Source: Pascua guehoae (Eukaryota; Basidiomycota; Tremellomycetes; Trichosporonales; Trichosporonaceae). From it: a stretch of 64,000 bases of DNA. How positions within the stretch are numbered: position 1 is the first letter of the stretch; every line of letters begins with the position of its first letter. Shown piece by piece: positions 45,943 to 57,674 of this stretch. The notes beneath the pieces were generated by a model, which saw nothing but the letters and a program-made list of their open reading frames with translations, had not been told where the DNA came from and searched no databases. Position numbers and translations under genes: made by a program. The stretch is from positions 2,044,364 to 2,108,363 of the forward strand of contig BCJX01000006.1 of the NCBI GenBank assembly GCA_001600415.1, in the 5' to 3' direction.

Positions 45943-46562
45943 CTACTCGAGCCACGAGGCAATCGACTTGAGCGCCGCGTCCCAGCCCTGGCCGCGCTCA
46001 ATCTCCTTGAAGCTGTCAACCTGCTCGCCGTCGAGGAGGCCACGGAGGTGGGGAAACTCTGGACCAATGTCAACACTGCTCGTGCACCCTATGCGCTCGG
46101 ATCGCTATCGGCGCCCGCCTCGCAGCACCTGAGCTTCGGAGAATACAACGTACCCTCGCCGTCAGCCTTGACCCAGTCGATGCGGCGCCAGGCGCTGAGG
46201 CGGCCGTAGTCAAACTTGATGAGCGCGACGGCGGGAACGTCGGCAAAGAAGCGCTTGAGCACGCCGGGCACCTGCTGCGCGGTGGAGAGGTGGACGACGC
46301 CGTCCTTGTAGTCGAGCTCGGTGAGGAAGAACTCGTGGCTCTGAGGGATGGGAATAGGGAATGCGAACCTGGACGTGGTTGGTAAGTTTGAGTGTGTCGA
46401 CGTATGCCTTCGTGCCAAGCAGGTCCAGACGAGACCCACGCCCATGAACGGGGGCATGTGGGACTCCGCGCGGGACGCCGCCTGCTTTTACGTTTGATTG
46501 ACTCACCGGGTGTCGACCGACGCCGAAGGGAAGATCTTGTAAACGTACTGAGGAGGCGACAT
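45943..46562 (-). CDS. DUF952 domain protein
   Basis: Small protein made almost entirely of a DUF952 domain. The start at 46562 gives MSPPQYVYKIFPSASVDTR. An intron joins this to FAFPIPIPQSHEFFLTELDY, then DGVVHLSTAQQVPGVLKRFF, the family hallmark with conserved HLST. Next come DWVKADGEEFPHLRG, spliced through a second intron, and GWDAALKSIASWLE before the stop. DUF952 folds resemble ADP-ribosyl-transferase-like proteins in structure databases, but no function is established here. Its neighbours do not fix a role. Confidence 0.82.
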
Positions 46563-48683
46563 GGCGGAAGTACTCAGTTTGCGGAAGGGGAGACGCATAA
46601 GCTGATGAGGGGGATGGAATAGAGAAATGGTGCAGTGTTGGGGTGGGACAGTAGTGACACTCCAGAGTGTCAGTGCCAGCACGATGAGTTGGATTGGCCC
46701 GTGATCTGATCGCCACCCTCTTGGCGCCATATACCCAGCCTGTGACGTCATACTGTAACCCAGCACCCAGCCAACCTCCACATGTCACAGTCACCCATCC
46801 AATAATCGCCAGAGCATGTCGAGCTTTTCATCCTGGACTAGCTTAGGGCTTGTACAGGTGAGAGGGAACTATCACGACCACCATAGCCCAATATTGACTG
46901 AGGGCATGTGTCACATTCAAAGACCTGCTGCAGTCAACGCACCGATCAAGTATCACAACCAGGCGTCCACTTCACCCCCAGGTGGCGGCCACCCTCATTG
47001 GCCTCTCTAGAGAAAGGTCGGTGGACAGTCTGGGCTGCAACGTGCGGATTCCTAATGTTCTCTATCGCTGCCTCTTGTTGAACGCCAGAGTCAAAACGCT
47101 CGTTGGAGGCGCAGGGTGACTGCTTTTTAGCTGCCTGTTAGAACCAAGTCAACACCCATATCAGAAGGCAGTTCAGCTGCAACAGTGATATGCCTTAGCA
47201 TCTCTTCGCCGCTTGCATTCTCTTGCTCTCTGGCACGGACTTTGCATTGTTCTGGCGAGGACCTTTGCTCTTTGCTCCCGCTCTGGGATGGGATCTGGCT
47301 CAAACCCTAGTTCGTGCTCTCGGTCTCAGCCTTGCTCATTACCTTTGTCCAACTAGAAGTTAAAGTTCCGTGCATGAACGTGAGCGGCGCAGAATGAGAT
47401 TTGTCTCGCACTGCCGAACACTCATCTCTCATCTCACCAGCATGCCACTGTAGGGTTGAAGATCTCAGTGTAAATCTCAGCACTTCCCCCACGGGTTCCC
47501 GTGGCTAGTGCGGCTCGTAACGAACCCCATGATACTGCGCTCCTGCTCACACGCGGGGCATGACTGTCCCTGCTGCCAACTGGCGATACTGATTGTAGCG
47601 ATATGAGGCTGCGAGTCGCAATACCACGCACGACTTTCTTGGCGATCGCCGAAAAAGGCACTGCCACCGAAAGATCATCAAATGACCGATCGTCTCATGT
47701 TTCGTTCCCCACGCCTTCAGTTGTTCCACAGTTTGTTGATACGCGGAGTTAAGAGCACGGAGGACATGACCGACCATGATGCTGGCAAAGAGGCGTCAGG
47801 ACTATCAGACAGCTAGGGTCTTTCCCTTCTCACGATGCCAATTGAATCGAGGTACAGCGGGCTTGCCGGCGGCTGTTAGTGGGCACCAACACCGCCGCCC
47901 GCATCGAGGCGGCAGGGGCTGGAAAAGGAAATACAAATGGTCACATGGCAAGGGTGACCGAGAGGCCACCGAAGGGCCCACCGAAGGCCCACCGAACGCC
48001 GCGAATGGTACGGTGGCGCTAGAGGGTGCAGTAGTGGGGTCAAGAACTGTGGCGGCGGCCATAGAGCCCACAACATCGAGGCCATGAGGTAGCGTAGTTC
48101 GGTCGCGTATGATTTCGGACAAACTCTGGTCGTGGTTGGTGCGCTGTATACAATTCCGCGATTCCAGGTTCAGGGTCTAAAAAAAAGGTGGAGTCCCAAG
48201 CCCCCCGTTGTGCTAATTCGGGCTGATAAAAGTCCTGTTTCTGTGACACGTCATTTTTCTCTCGGTCATTGTACAGGCTCGGCCGCGGTATTTGACGTCG
48301 TGGGCTTGTGTGCCTGAGTGTGCTAGTTCTGAATGCCGTTGCCAAGAGGATTTAGCACTACTACCTACCCCCGTGGTCCACCTGACCCCGTCGGTGCGCG
48401 CGGAAAAGTCACGGACAGCTACTACCCCCGTCCACTACCACGGACATGGTACTCCATGTCGCTGCAAACTTACCAAAGTCATCAGGCTGCCCACCCAATG
48501 TATCGTGTACATATACCCAACGAGCATGCAGCACCCTCTAACCATATTCCCAGCAATCAGACAGTCCTCTCTCAGACATTGACTTGTAAACCAACTCCAC
48601 CTTAGAGGCAACACTCGCCGTATAGACTACCACCCAACCTACACTACAACTACACCTCCACCGCTACAACAACAACCACCACC
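46563..48683. promoter_or_regulatory. Long divergent intergenic region DUF952 / MFS
   Basis: About 2.1 kb, the largest gap in the gene-rich part. A number of frames are open on both strands, but none shows a domain or consistent splicing. The last 100 bp before 48684 is an A/C-rich leader ending in ACCACCACCATG. Confidence 0.4.
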
Positions 48684-50478
48684 ATGATCGAACCCGTTGA
48701 AGCCGAGTTCGCCCAACCGCCCGTGTTCACCAACCGTCAGGAGCAAATCCTCGAAGACGAGGACATTGAACGCCCAGGAGCCATCACCGGTCGCTCGGAA
48801 TCTGATGGTTCCGATTCCAACACTCTGGGTGGTGCCGCCATCCACCCTGGAGGACCCGACGCCGAAAAGCTCAAGGGCAAGATTATCGTCGACTTTGACT
48901 ACGGACGTCGTGAAGACCCCCGCGAATTCGGAAAGGGACGCAAATGGTGAGTGGCACCTTGTATTTCATCCTGTGCCACCTGCCACATGTACTAACATTC
49001 ACTCTAGGTTCATCACACTGTCATGCGCCGCTCTCTGTCTCTGTGTCGCCCTTGGTTCGGCGATGCCTACCGGTGACCTCCCAGGTCAGGCCGAGACTCT
49101 TCATGTTTCGGGCGTTGTCATCAACCTCTCGATTACCCTCTTCGTTCTGGGTTTCGGTGTCGGACCTCTGCTCTTTGCTCCCCTCTCTGAGCTGATCGGG
49201 CGCAAGACGGTCTACTGCATTTCCATGACCTTCTTCTTCATTTTCACTCTCCCTTCGTGCCTCGCCAAGAACATTGCCACCATGCTCGCGGGCCGCATGA
49301 TCGCCGGTATCGCCTCGTCCGCACCGATGACCAACGTTGGTGGCTCCATCGCCGACATCTGGGCTGTCGAGGAGCGTGGTATTCCTATGGCTGTCTTCTC
49401 CATGACACTGTTCATGGGCCCCTGCCTCGGACCCCTCTTTGGCGGCTGGATCGCGCTCAAGACCGGCCAGTGGCGGTGGATCTACTGGGTGCTCTTCATC
49501 CTCTGCGGTGTCGTTGCGGCCTTTTCGTTCATCATGCCCGAGACGTACGCCCCAATCCTCCTCCGTCGCAAGGCCGCCCGCCTCAACAAGGAGCACAACA
49601 CCGACGTCTACGTGTCCAAGCACGACATCGACCACGTCCCTCTCAAGACCCAGATCAAGACCTCGCTCATCCGCCCCTTCATCCTCATGTTCTGCGAGCC
49701 GATTATTCTCTTCATGTCGTTCTACCTGTCGTTCATCTACTCGCTCCTGTACGCCCTCTTCTTTGCGTTCCCGGTTGCGTTCGAGGAGATCCGCGGTTGG
49801 AACATGGGCATGACTGGTGTTTCGTTTGTTTCCATTATTGTAAGTCTATCCCGTGGCAGCCTTTCATCTGGTGCAGCGTGCTAACAGACCAGATCGGTAT
49901 TGGACTTGCCATGGCCGTTATGCCCATTCAGGAGAAGCTGTACGCAAAGCACTGCGCCAATGGTCCTGTTCCTGAAGCCCGCCTCTACCTGATGATGGTT
50001 GGCTCCATTTTCATGCCTATTTCGCTCTTCATCTTCGCTTTTACCTCTTACCCTGGCATCATCTGGGTCGGCCCTGCCGCCGCTGGTGTCCTCTTTGGCT
50101 TCTCCATGGTGAGTAGTGACGTGCATGGGAACACGATTACGTAAACTAACCAAACAGCTCATCATCTACATTTCGGCCAACTCTTACATCGTCGACTCGT
50201 ACTCCAACTTTGCTGCGTCTGCCGTCGCTGCAAAGACCTTTATGCGCTCTTGTGTCGGCGCGTCTGTTCCCCTGTGGATCATGCAGGTCAGTATTGACCG
50301 TTAAAACGCAACCCATGATCACCTTTACTGACGCTCGTAGCTCCTCCACAACCTCAAGTTCCAGTACGGTGTCCTTTTCCTCGCTCTGGTCGGCTGCTGC
50401 ATTACACCCATTCCCTTCCTCTTCTTCTTCAAGGGTGGTGCCATTCGCAACCGGTCGACGCGCGCTACAAAGGACTAA
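48684..50478 (+). CDS. MFS drug:H+ antiporter-type transporter (DHA1)
   Basis: Predicted 12-segment plasma-membrane exporter. A long charged cytosolic N-terminus ([15 protein letters not shown] ... [19 protein letters not shown]) is joined by an intron to the first helix ([20 protein letters not shown]). MFS motif A appears as [15 protein letters not shown]. Motif C-like sequence is [20 protein letters not shown], followed by [13 protein letters not shown] and the [13 protein letters not shown] signature common in polyamine/fluconazole-type DHA1 members. Further exons carry [20 protein letters not shown] and [20 protein letters not shown]. Four short introns. The tail is basic ([11 protein letters not shown]). 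Substrate is unknown. Confidence 0.92.
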
Positions 50479-51194
50479 AAGCCGCCTCTTGGAGGTCTCC
50501 ATGGTCCTCGCGGGCTTTCTGGGACATTGCATTCCATCATTCGCATATCACACCATACTGCATCTACTAGAACACACACATATATATAGATATATATTAC
50601 GCAATTCAGCATGTTATCCATTGGAGAAACCGTCTGCTGAGCGCGAAGAAGAGCGGCAAATGGGGAGAAGCAGCGTTTTTGGCAAAGAGTTACGAGTGCC
50701 ACATGCCCCATGCCACACTCAAAAAGGATCAAAGTGCAACACTGCCACGTGGCGAGATGAACCAGGGGGCAGGGTGAGTGCAGGGGGCGCAGTGTTTCAG
50801 GCCTCGTAATGGAAATGTATTTAGGCGAATTTCCATTAGGATCAGCATTTGAAATTTGATTCCGTTTTTAATCCAGAAGGGTCAAATGGTGCCTGGCCTG
50901 GGAGTGTTGCGCGCGCCCAAGTGCTCCATGTCACCCACTCACCTCATCGCGCGCGCACGCCCTCCCTGCCTTTGACACTTTCCTCCACTCAACTCATCGT
51001 CACTTCCTTCTTCAATCCTCATTCTCATCTCTCCTCCCTCCCCCCTCTCTTGGTCTGATATAACAGACCTCGCTCGTCTCTACTCTCCCCTCACCCCTCA
51101 ATCCCCCCGCCCAGGTACACATCCCCCGATCTCACTGTCGGCCACTCCACCCACACGCTTTACACCGCGTTCCTTCCTCGTTGCACCGACAAAC
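50479..51194. other. Intergenic, 3' UTR and promoter
   Basis: About 0.7 kb between tandem genes. A TATATATAGATATATATT tract near 50582 probably lies in the MFS 3' UTR. Strong C/T runs at 50960-51120 mark the leader of the next gene. Confidence 0.45.
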
Positions 51195-53681
51195 ATGGCA
51201 CCCCCGGCGACAAGCACCAACGGTGTCATGTCACCCCCTCAACCTGGGCGCGCCTCGGGCCCTCAGTCTCCGCGCGTCATCCTTGCTGGCTCGACGGCAC
51301 GAATCCTCTGCGTTGCAGACATTCGTGGTGACTGTGAGTTTGTGCTTTTGGTTTCGGGGTGCTTGAAGCGCTTGCGCTGACCCCTGCGCACAGACCACGA
51401 GCTCAACCGCCTTATTCGAGAGCATGAGGCGACTGCTGTCATTCACACTGGCGACTTTGGTTTCCTCAACGCCGACTCGCTGGACCGCATGGGTGACAAG
51501 TAAGTAGCTGGTGGACGTTTTGGCTGGGTGGCGTTGTTGCTGACATGACACAGGATCCTTCGCCATCTGCTCCAGTATTCGCCCCTGATCCCTCCAGCAA
51601 CGCGCAACCAATTGCTGGCTATCCCTACTCAAGCGGGACGCTCTGCTCTGATCAACCAGCTGAACAGCTCGGCGATCCACTTCCCACTCTCGCAGTTCCC
51701 TCACCTTCTCTCTGGGGCCATTACTTTCCCGGTTCCCGTCTTCACGGTCTGGGGTCTCATTGAGGATGTGCGCATCATTGAAAAGTTCCGCACAGGAGAA
51801 TACGAGGTCAACAATCTTACCGTGATTGACGAGGCATCGTCTGCTCTGATTGAGACGGCCGGCCTCAAGCTGCGTCTCTTTGGCTTGGGCGGTGCCGTCG
51901 CCCTCCACAAGATGTGTACGTCTTTCCCCTGCTGTGGTTGAGCTCGGCTAACATTCCCAGTTGACAATGGTGAGATGGGACAATCGGCATTGCCAAACTA
52001 ACCTACAGGCGAGGGATTCGCCACTATTGCGGGTGGACAAGGAACCATGTGGACCACTGCGCTGCAGATTGGCGAACTCGTCGACACGGCGCAGAGGGTA
52101 AGCCCCGCATCTTTGAAGCAAACTTGTCTGACCTCAGCTCTACGACCCGACCGAGACTCGCTTGCTGATCACATCTGCGCCGGTGAGCCGTACCGGCCTG
52201 CTGTCTCTGCTGGCGCTTGCTGTCAAGGCCGACCTTACCATTTCGCGTGGTCTTCACTGTGAGCTCCATTGGCAATGTTAAACGCTCACCCACAAGTCCG
52301 CTATCCCGCGTCGCTCAACGACTTTGCCGTCTATGGAGACTTTGACTCTTACCGCCAGAAGCTCGTCCAGGCGCGCGATAGCTTTGTCGGCGTGTATGAC
52401 GTTGTCAAGGACCGTGTGGAGGGCAGCTTAAAGTGAGCAAGGAAGAGCTTGTTCAAGAAGCGCGCTGACGGCCTAGTGAGCAACAGCATGCTCTGCTGAA
52501 GAAGGTGCTCGCCATGGTCCAGAAGATTCCTGCATCCGACGACAACACGTGGACCAACACCTGGCACTGGGTCCTCGCGTGAGTGTACGCGACTCGACCA
52601 AGCTGACAGAAAGTGATGCGCTGTGCGGCCACCTGATGCTGTCAATAAACGACGGCCGCGTCTCTGCCGAGATGAAGAGCAATGGTAGGTCGAATAAACA
52701 GAGATTCTATGCTGACAACCAGGTCTCAACTTTGCCCATCGCGCAAACCAGCTGCAGCAGCCTCCGACCGCGCCCATTCAGGCCCCGGCTGTGCCGCAAG
52801 CGCAGGGTTCTCGACCAACGGCGGCGGACGCTGCCAAACAGACTCCCTCTTCTATCCCTCCGAAGCCGGCCACATCCATCATGGCTCCAAAGCCTGTGCC
52901 AGCCAAGCCGACTGCTGCCCCGCTGAAGCCTGCCCTTGCCCCCGCTGCAAAGGCCGCCCAGCCTCCCGTTGGGCGTAATGCCAAGGGGATCAACTCTGTG
53001 CAGGGCACACCGGTACAGGGAACCAGTGCAAAGCCTGAGGGTAAAGGTGCCGACGCATCGTCGGCGCCGCCCAGCAAGCGCGGGACGCCTACGACTGCTC
53101 CTATCGCTCTGCCGAAGGAGTACAAGAAGAGCGACAAGCCTGCCAATGGCGGTGAGAAGGCGGATGAGGTAGAGACCGTCAAGCCGCCTGCACCTAAGCG
53201 TGTGTCGCTGTACCTCAAGGGCCTTCCTACGCCTACGACTGAAGACGAGATCAAGGCTTTCTTTGGTGACGCCGCAGCAAAGGTGAGACGAGGCGATCCA
53301 GTTGAACTGGGTTTGTGCTAATCACACTAGATTACTACTGTCAAGCTTGTCTATGACCAGCTCCGTCGCCAGAAGAACTTTTGCTACGTCGACTTTGCCA
53401 ACGAGGCCGACATGCAAGAGACGCTCAAGGCTTACCCATCGGGTGTAAGTGGCCATTGTGTACTTTGTAAGCGACCTGCTGACACTCTACAGACCATCCG
53501 TGACTCTCCCATTACGGTCGAGATGTCCAACCCCCCGGTGCGCGGTGGTACATCGGAGCGTGGACGCGGCCGGGCTGGGCGCCGCGGTGCGCGTGGCGGA
53601 AGCACTGGAGGCAAGGAAGGTGGCAAGGGTGAGGGCGGCGAGGGACCCAAGGCGGAGGCGCCTGCGCACAAGGGCGAGTGA
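51195..53681 (+). CDS. DUF2433 phosphoesterase-like protein fused to an RRM
   Basis: Two-module protein. The N-terminal part reads [52 protein letters not shown] and [20 protein letters not shown], then [20 protein letters not shown]. This is the fungal DUF2433 relative of calcineurin-like phosphoesterases. The usual D-x-H is D-x-R, so catalysis may be lost or changed. A Pro/Ala/Lys linker follows. Next is an [23 protein letters not shown] (RNP2-like YLKGLP) and [20 protein letters not shown] (RNP1-like KNFCYVDF). The C-terminus is RGG-type ([13 protein letters not shown]). About ten introns are needed; one acceptor is AAAG|TGATGC. A role in RNA binding is likely; the phosphoesterase role is unclear. 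Confidence 0.85.
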
Positions 53682-54159
53682 GGGGAGGGAGGTAGACGGC
53701 AAGTGAACCCAGTATGACGCATTCTCTGCATTGTCCATAGTATATATTTTTTACCGTCTCGATCACCTCTGGGCCAGTTTGTGCCATACAGTAGATGTAC
53801 ACAGAGTATCGCGTATGTGCTGGTGGCGGCGGTAGTGACTAAGACGGTCGGTCTGCGTGCTGCCACGGCGCGGGTTGCGTGGGGCCTGGGGCTGATGGTC
53901 GTGGAGTCGAGAGTACGAGTCCGAGTGAAGAGTGTACAGCCCAAGATGTTAGGGTCGTGAGGATCTGCATCCACAGTTGCTCATTATGCACTCTTGTTCA
54001 TCTCTCGACATGCACCCAGGCTCCACGCCCCAGGCCCATGTGCACTTCGCACACGATACTCGGGCAACCAACTTTTCATGCAACTCGACACACAATTGCT
54101 AAACCGACTCAACCCTTCAGTTCCCAGTCTCCCATTGCTTGAACCCTCCATTCTGCCAA

Positions 54160-55599
54160 TTACTCTGCGCGCTTGCGGAAAACATAGACGTCGGTCGTGT
54201 AGTTGTACTTGAACGTGCCGGCCTGGACATGAGCGCGTGAACCGACTCTGCGCCATACTCACATCCTTGTCAATCCACTCCTTGTCTGGGGCCTCGCGGA
54301 TGACGCTGCGGAGCTTGTTCTCAAACTGGACGCGACGGTCGCCATTGAGGTGTGCCTGTGTGTGAGCGAGGCCCGGCGGGGAAATGGCATGGTCTTGGCG
54401 AGGTGGCACCGGGGCGGGGCATGTGGGCACGTGCACGGAGCATGCGGACGGGGGTACGGAGCATGTGGACGCATGCACAGAGCATGTGGTCTGCAGCACG
54501 AGGACGGTTGTACGAGGGGGTACGTGCAGCAGGCCCAGGCGTGTCTGCGTCGAGCCTAGGCTCTCGCCCAGACTCCCTCCAACTCACCTCTGTAAGGTAG
54601 CTCTTTGAAAAGAGCCGGTCCACGAGACTGTCCTCTGTCATGGCCATGTTCCATGGCACATGCACCTCCTGCGCGGGCTCAAAGAGGTCCTTGTACGCGC
54701 TCGTCTCGAGCATCTTCTTCCACCCCATGCGGTAGTACTGGGGCGACCCGAGGTCCATGGGCTGAAACGTCTGGCGGAGCGTGTGCTGCCACGCGGGCTC
54801 GCCCCCCTCGAGGTTCCAGACGAGCACGAGCGCGGCCCCCGGTTTCAGGTAGGCGGCAATTTCCCGCAGCGCCGCTTCGTAGTCTGGACACCAGTGCCAG
54901 GCCTGCGCGATAATCACCGCGTCTGCCGAGCCCTTGGCCACGCCAGAGTGGGAGAGGTCGTCAAACCCGCCGTCGACCGAGCGTGTGTCGACTCCAGTAG
55001 TGGCCGAGGGGGACAGGCGCGCAACGCCCCGCTCCCACGCGGCACGCATGCCCGCGCTCGGCTCGACGCCGATGAGGGACCGGATCGAAAAGGTGGGATA
55101 CCCCGCAGGAGGGGCGAGGAGGAGCCGCGAAAAGATGCCAGTGCCAGAGCCGGGCTCGAGGATTGTCAGGTCCTGCCCCGGGAGCGACTGGTGGATGAAC
55201 TCGAGCGCGGGCGCGGGGTAGGACGGGCGCGCGCGGTCGTACTGTGTGTCAGTCATGTGGGGGGGTGGGGGCGGGGGAGGGGGCGGCGGCTGGGGGTACG
55301 ATGGGGGGAGGACGGGGGTGGAGGAGGGGCAGAGGACGGGAGGGACGCGCAGGGCGTCATGAACGGTGTTACGCGCTGCACGTTGCACGCTGCACGCTGC
55401 ACGCTGCACGCTGCACTGCACAACCCAGCGCCCACGACCCTCTCCACACTCGACACTCGACACGGCATGCACGGCACCCACACGAGCGCACACTCACGAG
55501 ATCATTCGTGCCCTCGGCAAACCCCGAGGCCGCGACCTGGTGTACATTCGACGTCATCCTGGCAGAGCTGGCAAAGAGAGCACGCAGCGACCGTTGCAT
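54160..55599 (-). CDS. SAM-dependent methyltransferase (Crg1/Tmt1-like)
   Basis: Class I methyltransferase of the group containing yeast Crg1 and trans-aconitate methyltransferase; small-molecule substrate unknown. Exon 1 from 55599 (MQRSLRALFASSARM ... VAASGFAEGTNDL) is joined by a ~260-nt intron to YDRARPSYPAPALEFIHQ. Motif I is ILEPGSGTGIFSRLL, followed by GVEPSAGMRAAW, AQAWHWCPDYEAALREIAAY and PGAALVLVWNLEGG. A second long intron (about 54354-54591) and a short one precede the end FKYNYTTDVYVFRKRAE. The distance between SAM motifs is normal. A Met within exon 1 (55557) is an alternative start; the longer form has an Arg/Ser-rich start that could target mitochondria. Confidence 0.87.
55376..55420. 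repeat. 7-bp tandem repeat (TGCACGC)n
   Basis: About six copies of TGCACGC/TGCACGT, inside the first intron of the methyltransferase gene. Confidence 0.85.
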
Positions 55600-57159
55600 C
55601 GGGTCGCGGGTGGTTTAATACGGAAGAATGACCCCAAAAGTCTTGCAAGCTTGGGCCTTATATACCATCTCGACCTTGAGTCCAAGCTATTGTACACCCA
55701 CCTCCACCTCCACCCCTCCTCCCCCCCCTCAGATCCCAGACACAACTCCACCCACCTCCGCAGCAGCCCATCCGCAGCACCAGTTGCATGTTGTTGCACC
55801 ATCGGCGCCGCCGGCCGAGTCGCCGAAGTTTGAAGTTTGGTGCGTCATCCGGACATGGCCGATGAGGTACAACAGGGGCCGGCACCGAAGAATGCCTCGT
55901 TGGACCGATATACATTTGCCAAGCCTCCAAGCCTCGCCTCGCACATGGTGGTTGACGCGACGAGATTGTGGTCGGGGTGAGGGTGGTCGAGTCAGCTGGC
56001 GTGCATATCGGTCAACAGCATCGGCCATGTCGACCGATACGCGACGCGTCGACTCGTCCTCATATCGTGGTTTTTACGCGTGGGTCACGTGCGCGAGTGT
56101 GGCTCGACTCGAGCCAGTAGACAGACCGGGGGTTGGCCTGGGCTCACACGTTGGCGAGGGAGACGACATCCCTCACCACTGGCTGAAACAAGGCGAGAAA
56201 GTCGGTGTAGTGGAAGGGATGTGTGCGTGGTTGTAGCGAAATGGCGAGCTTTGGCGCTGAGCGCACTGCCTTCGTCATGGGCTCGCGACGTGCTACACGT
56301 TGAGATGCTCGCTCCGGCAGCTGGGCGCGTCGTAGAACGGGGCTGGCTGATACCTGGTGTATTGTACTCGTGCCCCGCGCACGCGCCGTCGCACGTACGC
56401 TCGAGCCACCGTGGGTGCTGGTTCTTGATACTCGTGCGCTCTCTCTATTGATGCATGTATATTTTGCGCATTACAGCAATATCTACCCATGGTGGAGACA
56501 TTTGCAGGGGGGATAGGCGAGAGGCATACATGCCCGCAACGCTCGTAAAAAGAATCCCACTTGCTCGAAAGTTTTTCACAGAGATATGAGTTACTCATTC
56601 CTCAGCACGACGCAGGCCAGAATTCTTGTTCCCCGATCAATTACATGTTCCAGAGAGTCGTGAGACTACCCCGTGAAGATGGGAAGCGCACGCTGAGGCT
56701 ACGTTGCCCCACGCAGGAAATGCAGGATCCAACAAGCGGGAGGGTGTCAGTGTGGCCATTTGTCGTGTCATTGGGTTGTTTTGGGGTGTTTAGGGGAAAC
56801 CTTTCGTACCGCACTCGAAGCGACAGGCCCGAGACTTTCAGTCCACACTCGTACCGGCAGTTAATTGACAAGTTCTGGGCTCGGAACAATGGGGGTAGGA
56901 AGTAAAACGAGTCCCCCTACACAGCACCGAGGTCGAGGAATAACCTCCCCACTCTGCAACGTTGCACGAGGACGAGGTCTGGAGCGTCTTCCGCTTGTGC
57001 TTGACAACTCGGGGCAGGTTATCGGCCATTATCAGTGTTCGCATATGCGAGCACTGTCGAGATGAGAAAAGAAGCCATGCATGAAGACTTTAGACGGACA
57101 TGAGTGTTATATACAACTGCGGGAGTGGTGGTATAGGCAGCAGGCCGACGCTATGGTGC
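55600..57159. other. Gene-poor stretch
   Basis: About 1.56 kb upstream of the methyltransferase gene. It is C-rich at the left (55680-55740). Several frames are open on both strands but none has domain or splice support. Confidence 0.4.
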
Positions 57160-57674
57160 CTATGTGGCAAGTGGTTGCGAGAGCGGCAGAAGTGCCACTT
57201 TGACAAGCACCATCTCCAGTCCCGACCGCTGAACGGCAATCCCAGTCCGGTGGATGGACGTAACCTCAAAGTGCAGGCTCACAAGATCGTTATTCTTGGC
57301 CACGATAAAGGGGGAGAGGGGCTTGCTGCGGTGGTTGGGCCTGTGGAACGTCAGCACTGCACCTTTCAGTTTAGTTCAGTCCACACCTACAATGCCTGCA
57401 TCTCTTTCCAATGCTTGTGGTAATCTGGGACATTGCGCAGATGGCGGACCAGCCATGGGTATCCCGCTTCCGACGCGACTTTGCGGGCCGAGGGGCCAAG
57501 AGTCGAATAAATCTTGGGGAGTTCGTCACGAATCGCTTGCCCCGTGCCCGCCGACTACATGTAGTTCTCTGAAATCTCAATGAAGTTGTCAATATCATCG
57601 GTGGCGACTGAAATCAGCATTGAAGCGCAGCTGGGGTGGGAGAATGCACTTTTGGTATTGACGGAGCCGGACAT
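57160..57674 (-). pseudogene. Spliced ORF of unknown family with in-frame TAG
   Basis: Reading from 57674: MSGSVNTKSAFSHP, then TDDIDNFIEISENYM, then TAG (57555-57557). The same frame then resumes with GQAIRDELPKIYSTLGPSAR and ASEAGYPWLVRHLRNVPDYH. A 50-nt GT-AG intron with a CTGAC branch joins this in phase to NHRSKPLSPFIVAKNNDLVS and VTSIHRTGIAVQRSGLEMVL, ending at 57160. The post-TAG part looks strongly coding. The TAG is a disabling mutation, an unrecognised intron end (ATGTAG could be an acceptor), or a read-through stop. No family is recognised. Intron phase agreement supports past coding. Confidence 0.45.
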
